Source: JASFHF01 sp050123335 (GTDB taxonomy: Bacteria > Pseudomonadota > Gammaproteobacteria > UBA12402). From it: a stretch of 8,737 nucleotides of DNA. Every line of letters starts with the position of its first letter. The stretch's first letter is position 1. Positions 1 through 5,714 of this stretch are shown piece by piece. The translations under genes were made by a program, and so were the position numbers. Below the pieces are notes generated by a model. It was given only the letters and a program-made list of their open reading frames with translations. It ran no database searches and was not told the origin of the DNA. The stretch lies in the NCBI GenBank assembly GCA_050123335.1, contig JASFHH010000061.1, forward strand, positions 1 to 8,737. The letters are read 5' to 3'.

Positions 1-297
1 TTATTTATAAACTCGCGTCTTTCGCTCGCTTTTTTCTCGCATCTCATCTTTTCACGTAAGTCCTGTCCTTATTATGAAAACGCACATCTTATACGAATTT
101 GGGTTAAGATTCAAATTGTCAGGGTTTGCTGAATGATAGTATATTTCAATCTTAAGATATAACTAATTGATTTTACTATATTTTAATTTGATTCTGTTTT
201 TATCGAGATCGTGCAAATTTTAAACAAAATTTGTTTAAGCGATTAAGAAGTGCGGCAAATTTATCTTTTTTACATATGCTGCGCAATGCTATTTAAT
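1..297. other. Non-coding left edge
   Basis: I see no credible reading frame on either strand. The stretch is AT-rich and lies downstream of the 341-aa TPR-like gene. Its only clear structure is a 9-bp inverted repeat at 220-238, listed separately. A lone CTTAAG occurs at 151-156 but has no good partner half-site 11 bp away on either side, so I do not call it an operator. No terminator with a GC-rich stem and a T run is visible behind the gene. Confidence 0.6.
220..238. repeat. Short inverted repeat downstream of the TPR-like gene
   Basis: TTAAACAAA and TTTGTTTAA form a perfect 9-bp inverted repeat around a single A. It lies about 60 bp beyond the stop codon of the 341-aa gene. It could fold into a weak AT-only hairpin in the 3' end of that transcript, but no uridine run follows on the minus strand, so a standard intrinsic terminator is doubtful. 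Confidence 0.4.
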
Positions 298-1323
298 TTA
301 TAAATTACATTTAGTTATAACATCTTCAAGTTTTTTTGTTTGTGGTTGTGTTTTGTTAAATAAGTTTTGCTGAATGGTTGCAGTAACTTCCCATTTCTTT
401 TTTGCATCTTTTTTAAACCACATGTATGGGCTGATATTTTTAGGGAAGTGTTTGTGTTTGGCTAATTTATTAGCTAAGCTTAAAAATTCGTTGCTATTAG
501 AATAATCTTTTTTTAAATAATATAATTTTGCAATTTCGCAATAAATTTTTCTTAAATGACGCATATCGTTTTTTAGGTTTTCGTATAAATATATATATTG
601 GTATGAAAGTTCGTGAGTTTTATTTTGTTTTTGTTCTCTCTTTTCCCTGAAAAGCTTTTCTATTTCTTTAACAGGGGCTCCAAATTGTATAATTTTCTTT
701 TTATAAAGTTCAATAGCTTTATCGTAATTGCCTGATTTTGAATAGGTGTTTGGCGATGGCTTTGAATTCATTTCTGTTTTGGTAACTGATGTATACGTAA
801 GGATGTTTTTTAGCTGGTTGCAATTTGGAAATGTTTTTAATATTTTTTGGCCATACTTGTCAGCATCTTTATGGCGATCTTGCCTCATTAACGTAATCAT
901 TAATAATAAATGCGTTGTAATAATCTTGGGGTTCTGAGCAAGATATTTTTCGCATAAGTTTTCTGCTTCCAATAATTCTTTTCGTTGTATGCGTATTGCT
1001 ATTTTGTACCAGTGTTTGAATAATATACCGATATTTTGCGCTTTAGGTTTCACGTAGTTGGTTGCGATCATATTTATTGCAGAAATTATTTTTTGTGTTT
1101 TGTGATAATTTTCACGGGAAAATTTATTGGGGGATATGATTTTCTCCAAAATGTTAGGAATGTATTTTTCATATAAGTTTGGCTTGTCAAAAAGCCCTAT
1201 TTTTTTAATTAAGTTACTCGCGATATCAATTTTTTTATTAAAAAGATTATCTATTATTGTAGATATATATTTTTTAAGTTCATTTTGTTCTGTGTTATTT
1301 AATTCATTTGGTTTATTGAACAT
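298..1323 (-). CDS. Uncharacterised TPR-like protein (341 aa)
   Basis: I do not recognise a named family. Helix-rich, Lys/Asn/Ile-rich protein with several tetratricopeptide-like segments: about residues 103-168 (a pair of A/B helices with the L-A-x-N-P turn and an R-x-D-R-x-x-D-A-x-x-Y pattern), 190-213 (S-x-x-G-N-Y-D-K-A-I-x-L-Y, the most canonical repeat half) and 258-289 (I-A-K-L-Y-Y-x-K-K-D-Y-x-x-x). No signal peptide or membrane segment is apparent, so it is probably soluble and a protein-interaction scaffold. I chose the ATG at 1323 because AAGGA (1332-1336) precedes it by 8 nt. A TTG at 1353 would overlap the upstream stop and lacks such a site. It lies 26 bp behind the 171-aa gene and is probably co-transcribed with it from the PmrA-box-like promoter. 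A role as a secreted effector or chaperone is possible but unproven. Confidence 0.7.
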   Translation of the reverse strand: MFNKPNELNNTEQNELKKYISTIIDNLFNKKIDIASNLIKKIGLFDKPNLYEKYIPNILEKIISPNKFSRENYHKTQKIISAINMIATNYVKPKAQNIGILFKHWYKIAIRIQRKELLEAENLCEKYLAQNPKIITTHLLLMITLMRQDRHKDADKYGQKILKTFPNCNQLKNILTYTSVTKTEMNSKPSPNTYSKSGNYDKAIELYKKKIIQFGAPVKEIEKLFREKREQKQNKTHELSYQYIYLYENLKNDMRHLRKIYCEIAKLYYLKKDYSNSNEFLSLANKLAKHKHFPKNISPYMWFKKDAKKKWEVTATIQQNLFNKTQPQTKKLEDVITKCNL

Positions 1324-1349
1324 TATAATTGTCCTTTTCAATAAAGAGT

Positions 1350-1865
1350 TCAAATTTTTATTTGATTTTTGTTTTCAACCTTTTTGTCTTCATTAGACTT
1401 TAGTTCAATGGGTGTTTTTAGATCAATTTCCTTCTTGTCTTCATTATTATATCTATATGATACTATTTTATTATTAGTATCAATTTTGCATAGTATTCTT
1501 ACAGGTGAGTCGAATGTGAAATCAAGGCCAAAATTTCCTTGTTTTGAAAAACATTCAGAATAGCTTTGATATTCTTTGCCAAGTATTTTGATGTCATCCT
1601 TATTAAGTTTGTTTGTTATTATTTTTTTAAGATCAGCATGTTCTTCCTTTGTAAGCGTTGTATTTGGAAACCCAAGTGATAGTTTGGCATATTTCGTATG
1701 TTTTTTTTCGTTTGACAAGGATATTTCAACACAAATCCAATTGTATTTTTGTATGCTTTTGCCAAAAGTTATAGTGTTGAGGTTCAAAAATTGCTCTTTG
1801 GGTTGCTCTTTTTTGGATTGCTTTTTAGATGGTTTCTTAAAAAAATTCGTAAATAGTTTAAACAT
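1350..1865 (-). CDS. Hypothetical protein (171 aa), first gene of a PmrA-box-like operon
   Basis: No family recognised. The protein opens with a short amphipathic stretch (M-F-K-L-F-T-N-F-F-K-K), then a very lysine-rich linker (about residues 11-27). A central part (about 38-140) looks like a mixed alpha/beta fold with W, C and F residues. It ends in a charged tail rich in E, D and K. Glutamate-rich C-termini occur in many Icm/Dot substrates, but this tail is only loosely similar. The ATG at 1865 is preceded by GGGAG (1875-1879) at 9-nt spacing. A longer frame from a TTG at 1916 would begin upstream of the predicted -10 box and is rejected. There is no signal peptide. Its start lies about 30 bp downstream of a perfect TATAAT with tandem CTTAAG sites at the -35 position. 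The 341-aa gene follows after a 26-bp gap. Existence as a gene is well supported; function is unknown. Confidence 0.7.
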   Translation of the reverse strand: MFKLFTNFFKKPSKKQSKKEQPKEQFLNLNTITFGKSIQKYNWICVEISLSNEKKHTKYAKLSLGFPNTTLTKEEHADLKKIITNKLNKDDIKILGKEYQSYSECFSKQGNFGLDFTFDSPVRILCKIDTNNKIVSYRYNNEDKKEIDLKTPIELKSNEDKKVENKNQIKI

Positions 1866-1895
1866 TTTCGTGATCTCCCATGTTAATTTATTTAT

Positions 1896-1935
1896 ATTAT
1901 AAATAATAGCAGTCAATTCTTAAGGTTTTCTTAAG
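1896..1935 (-). promoter_or_regulatory. Promoter with PmrA-box-like tandem CTTAAG sites
   Basis: On the minus strand, two CTTAAG half-sites (1930-1935 and 1919-1924) are separated by 5 bp, giving the 11-bp period of one helical turn. The proximal half-site is followed by exactly 17 bp and then a perfect TATAAT (1896-1901), so it replaces the -35 hexamer. This matches the PmrA-box consensus YTTAAK-N5-YTTAAK known from enteric bacteria. Related TTAA tandem sites lie before PmrA-controlled Icm/Dot genes in Legionella and Coxiella. Predicted transcription start is near 1888-1890, giving a leader of about 25 nt that includes GGGAG. A TTGACT at 1911-1916 is only 9 bp from TATAAT and so is not a usable -35. 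Regulation by PmrA is inference. Confidence 0.6.
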
Positions 1936-1958
1936 GAAACAGAAAAATGAAAAAATTT

Positions 1959-2128
1959 TTATTTAATCATTGTGACGGTTTGAGTGATGTTAAGTGCTGC
2001 TAATTTATTGGTAACATCATTGGCCCAGGATCTATTGTCAATTGGGCCAATTTTTTTGCTGCAGCATATGATAAATCAATGACGCGATTATTTTTAAATG
2101 GGCCGCGATCATTAACGCGCACAATCTT
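1959..2128 (-). pseudogene. rlpA: Broken rlpA copy with internal deletion
   Basis: This stretch matches intact rlpA (3962-4717) in two blocks, about 89% identical overall by hand alignment. The upstream block encodes the end of the double-psi beta-barrel domain (R-V-N-D-R-G-P-F-K-N-N-R-V-I-D-L-S-Y-A-A-A-K-K-L). The downstream block encodes the last part of the SPOR domain and ends with a preserved stop at 1959-1961 (I-T-Q-T-V-T-M-I-K). The blocks meet at CCAATTTTT, a 9-mer present at 4050-4058 and 4264-4272 of intact rlpA. Deletion between such repeats removes 214 bp, which is not a multiple of three, and the two blocks here are indeed out of frame by one. The N-terminal half (signal peptide, most of the barrel) is absent and there is no start, so it is non-functional. 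Weak similarity to rlpA may continue to about 2150, into the last codons of the ankyrin gene. Confidence 0.85.
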
Positions 2129-2131
2129 CTC

Positions 2132-2140
2132 GCATTACTT
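2132..2140. repeat. Direct repeat GCATTACTT, left copy
   Basis: GCATTACTT here matches 3959-3967 exactly, and some flanking bases also agree. It lies between the broken end of the rlpA remnant and the stop of the ankyrin gene; the other copy covers the stop codon of intact rlpA. The pair therefore brackets the ankyrin block. It may mark a recombination or insertion seam, but a 9-mer in AT-rich DNA could also recur by chance. Confidence 0.4.
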
Positions 2141-2141
2141 G

Positions 2142-3341
2142 TTATTTTAACAACGAAGTAAGTTTGGTTTGAGTTTTCGATTCATTTAACTTATTAAATA
2201 AATAGCGATCTTTCTCTAGTTTATGAAAAAAATTAGCAGTTGTGAATTGGTATTTATTTTTTAATTTAGAAGTTATTGCAAACACATCACTTCCATTTTT
2301 AGTAACAAAGGATTCAAAAGGTGAATTAGTTTTGCTAATAAGAAAATCTATCATAGCTGTATTACGTTGCAATTTAATTCCTATCTTTTTAACACTTTGA
2401 AGCATCTTTATTCTATTTTCTTTAATTTTTTGCAATAAAGATTTCTCTGACAAACCATCTATATATTTAATTATTTTCTTCCTCTTGTTCATGCTCATAT
2501 GTTTAATATCTTTTTTGCTTTTTGCGGATATTAAACTGTTTGAATCAATAAAATTTATATTCTCATCTAGCAAATTCTTTTTGAGATTTTCTAGCGTTTT
2601 ATTTTTAATTGCATTAATGTCATAAGAATTAACATTAAGTTTGTTATTAATTACCATTAAAGGTTGGCAGTTTTCATCCAAAATGTAATTGAAATTGGCG
2701 TTATATGCTCTATTATAATCTATACAAACAGCTTTTAAAATATCACAAATAATATTATCAGGAGTTTTTAGCAAATAGGCAAAGGGGGTTGTATTATTTA
2801 GATCTTTTATGTCCATACTTGCTCCTAATTCCACAAGTCTAATTATTAGTTTTTTGCATCCCAAGATACAGGCGTAGTGTAAGGCTGTTCTTCCGTCCTT
2901 ATCTTGCTTATCAATCTCAATTTCAGTAAATATATCTAATATTTTTAATGCTACATCTTCTTGGCCAGTTTTAGTTGCTAAAATTAATTGTGTTTTACCC
3001 TCTGAATCTATAGTTTCGTGAATAAGTCTTTTGTTTTTAGATATTTCTTCCAAAAATAAAATCGCTTCTTTATTTAATTCATTAGTTATAAATATATGTA
3101 ATGGTGTATTTCCAAATGCATTATCCTTAATTTTCATGTTTAGCAAATAATTAGGAATTTGGGTATTCTTAACACATTCTGTAATTAATCGATTTGTATG
3201 AAGAGATATCTTTTCTGCAATTGCATGAAAAATATTATATCTTGTCTTGTCAATATATAACTCTTGCTTCACTAGATTGTTTATTGATGAAGAGTCTCCA
3301 GTCAAAATAGTTTCTTCTAACATGTATTTTACGTTCAACAT
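2142..3341 (-). CDS. Ankyrin-repeat protein, candidate secreted effector (399 aa)
   Basis: The N-terminal half carries a run of ankyrin repeats: about residues 77-108 (G-N-T-P-L-H-I-F), 113-144 (G-K-T-Q-L-I-L-A-T), 149-180 (D-G-R-T-A-L-H-Y-A, the most canonical, ending L-V-E-L-G-A-S-M-D-I-K-D) and a degenerate one from 182 (N-T-T-P-F-A-Y-L-L). An earlier half-repeat may lie near residues 35-60. Residues 240-399 are a Lys/Asn/Ser-rich helical region of unknown fold, strongly basic at about 275-325. There is no signal peptide or membrane segment. Ankyrin proteins of this type are frequent type IV effectors in intracellular Legionellales, where the repeats bind host proteins; that role is inference here. 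The ATG at 3341 has AGGAAG (3350-3355) 8 nt upstream. It stands alone between rlpA and an rlpA remnant, and its last codons may be rlpA-derived. Confidence 0.85.
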   Translation of the reverse strand: MLNVKYMLEETILTGDSSSINNLVKQELYIDKTRYNIFHAIAEKISLHTNRLITECVKNTQIPNYLLNMKIKDNAFGNTPLHIFITNELNKEAILFLEEISKNKRLIHETIDSEGKTQLILATKTGQEDVALKILDIFTEIEIDKQDKDGRTALHYACILGCKKLIIRLVELGASMDIKDLNNTTPFAYLLKTPDNIICDILKAVCIDYNRAYNANFNYILDENCQPLMVINNKLNVNSYDINAIKNKTLENLKKNLLDENINFIDSNSLISAKSKKDIKHMSMNKRKKIIKYIDGLSEKSLLQKIKENRIKMLQSVKKIGIKLQRNTAMIDFLISKTNSPFESFVTKNGSDVFAITSKLKNKYQFTTANFFHKLEKDRYLFNKLNESKTQTKLTSLLK

Positions 3342-3368
3342 CTTTTTTTCTTCCTATTTATAGCTTGC

Positions 3369-3391
3369 TTTGAACAAAGTTTTTGTTCAAA
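3369..3391. promoter_or_regulatory. Perfect inverted repeat upstream of the ankyrin gene
   Basis: TTTGAACAAA and TTTGTTCAAA form a perfect 10-bp inverted repeat around a 3-bp centre. It ends 28 bp before the ankyrin start codon, just upstream of the ribosome binding site. The placement fits an operator for a dimeric regulator or a hairpin in the mRNA leader. A TATAAA lies between it and the gene on the minus strand, but no good -35 is spaced from it and it would leave almost no leader, so I do not call a promoter. Confidence 0.45.
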
Positions 3392-3561
3392 TTTGTTAAT
3401 TGGTTTATCATGAACATTATTAAGAAATGATTATTCAATTTAATTACTAGCCCTGTTGTTATTAACTCGGCTTTTTTTTGAAGCATATTTAATTATAATT
3501 GCGCAATATATACGATTTTAATGAATGATACAAATGGAATATGGTAAAAGGTTTAGACGGA

Positions 3562-3580
3562 GTTGTATTTTAAATACAAC
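3562..3580. repeat. Short perfect palindrome
   Basis: GTTGTATTT and AAATACAAC form a perfect 9-bp inverted repeat around one T. It lies in the gene-free spacer and is not followed by a T run on either strand. It could be an operator or a chance AT-rich palindrome; no function is assigned. Confidence 0.35.
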
Positions 3581-3658
3581 AACTTATAGGAGAATAGATA
3601 GGGTGCGGTTCCGCTGTGATGTATTAAAGTTAAATATTTCATAATCACTTTTGCAATT

Positions 3659-3770
3659 TGTCATCCTGGTCCCAGCTTGTTGAGCCGGGATCCAGTGTCA
3701 GTTGGCTATTATTTGCTGGATTCCGGATATTTTTTGCCAACAAACATGGGCAAAAAATTCCGGAATGACA
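3659..3770. mobile_element. MITE-like palindromic intergenic element (112 bp)
   Basis: The element begins TGTCATCC and ends GGAATGACA, which are near-perfect terminal inverted repeats. Inside are two strong hairpins. The first is at 3666-3695 (CTGG-TCCCAGCT, loop TGTTG, AGCCGGGA-T-CCAG). The second is at about 3721-3765, where a CCGGA-T-rich-GCC arm pairs with GGC-A-rich-TTCCGG. It has no coding capacity and is more GC-rich than the surrounding DNA. Short elements with GTCAT...ATGAC ends and GGGATCC/CCGG hairpins recur in intergenic regions of several proteobacterial genomes, including intracellular ones; assignment to a particular family is from memory and not verified. No clear target-site duplication is visible. 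Confidence 0.6.
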
Positions 3771-3867
3771 ACCGCTTTGTAGCTAAAATAACATATGCGT
3801 ACCAGGCTGCCAGACTTGTGCGAATCTGTGTTTAGGGAATGCAATTAGTTTTCTTTCTATAGAATAA

Positions 3868-3945
3868 TTACGCCGCATCTATAAAGAAAAAGGTATTTGG
3901 TCTAAGGTGAAGCAAGAGCTAATTGAAAAAGGTGTTATTGAGTAA
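3868..3945 (+). pseudogene. C-terminal coding remnant, family unknown
   Basis: An open stretch of 25 codons ends with TAA at 3943-3945 and is closed upstream by TAA at 3865-3867. It has no start codon or ribosome binding site. The product (R-R-I-Y-K-E-K-G-I-W-S-K-V-K-Q-E-L-I-E-K-G-V-I-E) looks like a genuine amphipathic helix ending a protein rather than random translation, and it is opposite in strand to every other gene here. I cannot identify its parent. It may be the tail of a gene destroyed when the locus was rearranged, or simply chance. Confidence 0.25.
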
Positions 3946-3958
3946 TTAACATTTCCTT

Positions 3959-3967
3959 GCATTACTT
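3959..3967. repeat. Direct repeat GCATTACTT, right copy
   Basis: This is the partner of 2132-2140. It spans the rlpA stop codon (TAA read on the minus strand from 3964 to 3962), so the possible seam lies at the very 3' end of intact rlpA. Integration at gene 3' ends is common for mobile DNA because the gene stays intact. Confidence 0.4.
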
Positions 3968-4717
3968 AATGTTTGTAACAGTTTTAGTTATGTTAAGTGC
4001 TGCTAACTTGGTGGTAACGTCATTGGCCCAGGATCTATTGTCAATCGGGCCAATTTTTACGTGATATAGATGGTCAGTGTTATTGAACGTAATTTCGCAT
4101 GGTGCGGTTATGTTGTTGTTAATTTGTTGTTGCATGTGTTTGGCATGATTAAGCTTGCTGTAAGCGCCGACTTGTAAATATATTTGTGGCGAGTGGGTGG
4201 AAGTGGTTTTGTTTGTGTTAATGGAATCGATTCTCACTAATCCAGTGCCGTGTTTGACGATATCCAATTTTTTTGCTGCGGCATAAGATAAATCAATAAC
4301 GCGATTATCTTTAAATGGGCCGCGATCATTAATACGTACAATCACTTGCTTGCCATTTTCCAAGTTAGTTACTTTAACGTAAGAGGGTATAGGTAAAGTT
4401 TTATGTGCAGCTGTCATTTTATAAACGTCGTAAGTTTCGCGATTTGCGGTAAGGTGATCGTTAAATTTCATGCCATACCATGATGCAATTCCAGTGACGT
4501 GATAATTTTTGCTGTTTGGTAAAACATAATAACGTTTGCCGTCAACTGTATAAGTGTAAGGATTACCATATTTGCTTATGTTTTCTGTTTTTGGTTTTGC
4601 ATTGGCAATTTTAGATACATCGATTTGTTTGCTTGGGGGATGATCTTGTTGTGATGTTGTGGAGCAGGCTGTTAATAATAAACTTAATATAATTATAATA
4701 AGTTTTGACGAGTTCAT
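3962..4717 (-). CDS. rlpA: RlpA septal/lateral-wall lipoprotein, lytic transglycosylase family
   Basis: RlpA is an outer-membrane lipoprotein that binds denuded glycan and, in species such as Pseudomonas aeruginosa, cleaves it as a lytic transglycosylase during separation of daughter cells. The signal sequence ends in the lipobox L-L-T-A-C with lipidated Cys18. The double-psi beta-barrel spans about residues 76-164 (G-I-A-S-W-Y-G, T-A-A-H-K-T-L-P, R-I-N-D-R-G-P-F). E94, D97 and H105 occupy the positions, with matching spacing, of residues important for activity in the Pseudomonas protein, so activity is likely. The usual T-A-N-G-E motif reads T-A-N-R-E, an unusual Gly-to-Arg change. A SPOR domain fills about 177-250. 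The ATG overlaps the mltB stop by 4 bp, and AGGAAA sits 8 nt upstream of it. It is the last gene of the elongation operon, and part of it is duplicated at 1959-2128. Confidence 0.95.
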   Translation of the reverse strand: MNSSKLIIIILSLLLTACSTTSQQDHPPSKQIDVSKIANAKPKTENISKYGNPYTYTVDGKRYYVLPNSKNYHVTGIASWYGMKFNDHLTANRETYDVYKMTAAHKTLPIPSYVKVTNLENGKQVIVRINDRGPFKDNRVIDLSYAAAKKLDIVKHGTGLVRIDSINTNKTTSTHSPQIYLQVGAYSKLNHAKHMQQQINNNITAPCEITFNNTDHLYHVKIGPIDNRSWANDVTTKLAALNITKTVTNIK

Positions 4718-5712
4718 TTTTTATGTTTCCTGGTTTTTTTTATATGTTTTGCAGTTTGCGAAATTGGTGGTTTTTTAAGGGAACGCAAATATGCTTTTTT
4801 AATTTCTTGACTTAACTGATAGACTACCAGTGCATATTGAATGTTTACATTATAAGTCATAATAACATACATATTATGTAGTTTTGATTTGTATGGCAGG
4901 TTGTTTTTATTTCGTGCCCTTATAAGAGTTATTAATTTGTCACTTAAGTTAACGCCGTTGTGTTTTCGCCAGCCGTGGGCCTGGAAAAAATTAGCAATAC
5001 TGCCGATAGAATCTTTTGCGTCATGAATTAAATCAATTTTTTCTGATTTATCAAAATCAACTGCATATTTACGGATATTGCTTGGCATGAATTGTGGTTG
5101 TCCAATAGCTCCTGCGTATGATCCATAAACGTCTAATGGGTTAATTTTATTTTCGCGGCAGAATAATAAAAATTGAGCTAATTCTTTTTGGAAATATTCA
5201 GCACGTTTCGTGTGTTTAAAACTAATAGTTGATAGTGTATTAATTACTTTAAATTTTCCCGTTTCTTCGCCGTATTTGCTTTCTACGCCTATTATCGCAA
5301 CAATGATGCTTGGCGGTACTCCGAATTTAAGGTATGCGCGTTTTAAGGTTGCAGCATATTTATGCCAAAATTTAACCCCATCATTAATACGTTCTGGTGT
5401 GATGAAATGTTGTTGATATTTACGCCAAGGGACTTCTTCATAAGGATGTTTAATTTTTCTTATAACTGGTTGTTTAATTTGTACTTGTTTGAATAACTTA
5501 ATAAGTTGTGCGCGTTTAAAATTATGTTCTTTTACCATCTTATTAATAAATTCTTGTACTTCTGTTTGTTGATATAATGGTTTGGTTTTGATTGCGGTTG
5601 GTTTTTTTGTTTTTGGCGGTTTTTTTTGCGATTGGGCGCAGGCTAATGAAATAAAACAACAAGCAATTATGGTTAAGTAAAGTTTTATCAACGTCCTGAT
5701 TGATGTTCTCAT
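4714..5712 (-). CDS. mltB: MltB-type membrane-bound lytic murein transglycosylase B
   Basis: It cleaves the beta-1,4 bond between N-acetylmuramic acid and N-acetylglucosamine in peptidoglycan, forming 1,6-anhydro ends. The mature SLT-like domain covers about residues 50-310. The catalytic glutamate is E144 in G-V-E-S-K-Y-G. The family motif G-S-Y-A-G-A-I-G-Q-P-Q-F-M-P-S is at 197-211, and a Y-N-x-x-x-x-Y-A-x-x-V-x-Q-L segment near 287-300 is also typical. The N-terminus has a hydrophobic signal ending S-L-A-C-A. Cys25 could be lipidated, but the box is imperfect and cleavage after A-C-A by signal peptidase I is equally plausible. A basic tail (about 313-332, rich in K and H) extends past the domain. 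The ATG at 5712 follows the rodA stop after 2 bp, with GAGGAAA inside the rodA 3' end. It overlaps rlpA by 4 bp. Confidence 0.95.
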   Translation of the reverse strand: MRTSIRTLIKLYLTIIACCFISLACAQSQKKPPKTKKPTAIKTKPLYQQTEVQEFINKMVKEHNFKRAQLIKLFKQVQIKQPVIRKIKHPYEEVPWRKYQQHFITPERINDGVKFWHKYAATLKRAYLKFGVPPSIIVAIIGVESKYGEETGKFKVINTLSTISFKHTKRAEYFQKELAQFLLFCRENKINPLDVYGSYAGAIGQPQFMPSNIRKYAVDFDKSEKIDLIHDAKDSIGSIANFFQAHGWRKHNGVNLSDKLITLIRARNKNNLPYKSKLHNMYVIMTYNVNIQYALVVYQLSQEIKKAYLRSLKKPPISQTAKHIKKTRKHKK

Positions 5713-5714
5713 CG

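Larger units (their letters stand above)
3342..3961. other. Gene-free spacer between rlpA and the ankyrin gene
   Basis: This 620-bp stretch has no intact gene on either strand. It contains the inverted repeat before the ankyrin gene (3369-3391), another short palindrome (3562-3580), a small GCGG-TT-CCGC hairpin (3605-3614), the MITE-like element (3659-3770) and a 25-codon plus-strand remnant (3868-3945). In many gammaproteobacteria dacA follows rlpA; here nothing resembling it is present, which suggests the locus was rearranged at this point. Confidence 0.6.

Noticed and set aside
151..156. Second possible PmrA half-site (CTTAAG)
   Set aside because: The positions 11 bp away on either side do not fit YTTAAK, and no gene starts nearby.
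1324..1353. N-terminal extension of the TPR-like protein from a TTG codon
   Set aside because: It overlaps the upstream stop and has no ribosome binding site, whereas the ATG at 1323 has AAGGA 8 nt upstream.
746..1902. Plus-strand open frames opposite the two unknown genes
   Set aside because: They lie wholly antisense to genes with good ribosome binding sites. Their products are low-complexity F/L/S/I-rich translations of AT-rich antisense DNA, with no supporting start signals.
1866..1916. N-terminal extension of the 171-aa protein from a TTG codon
   Set aside because: The extension would cover the predicted -10 box and the leader, while the ATG at 1865 has GGGAG at good spacing.
3356..3470. 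PmrA-box upstream of the ankyrin gene
   Set aside because: One CTTAAT occurs on the minus strand, but the sequence 5 bp beyond it (TCATGA) is not a half-site.
3603..3644. Tiny plus-strand frame after AGGAG (GTG start, 13 codons)
   Set aside because: It is too short, has no promoter, and shows no protein-like character.
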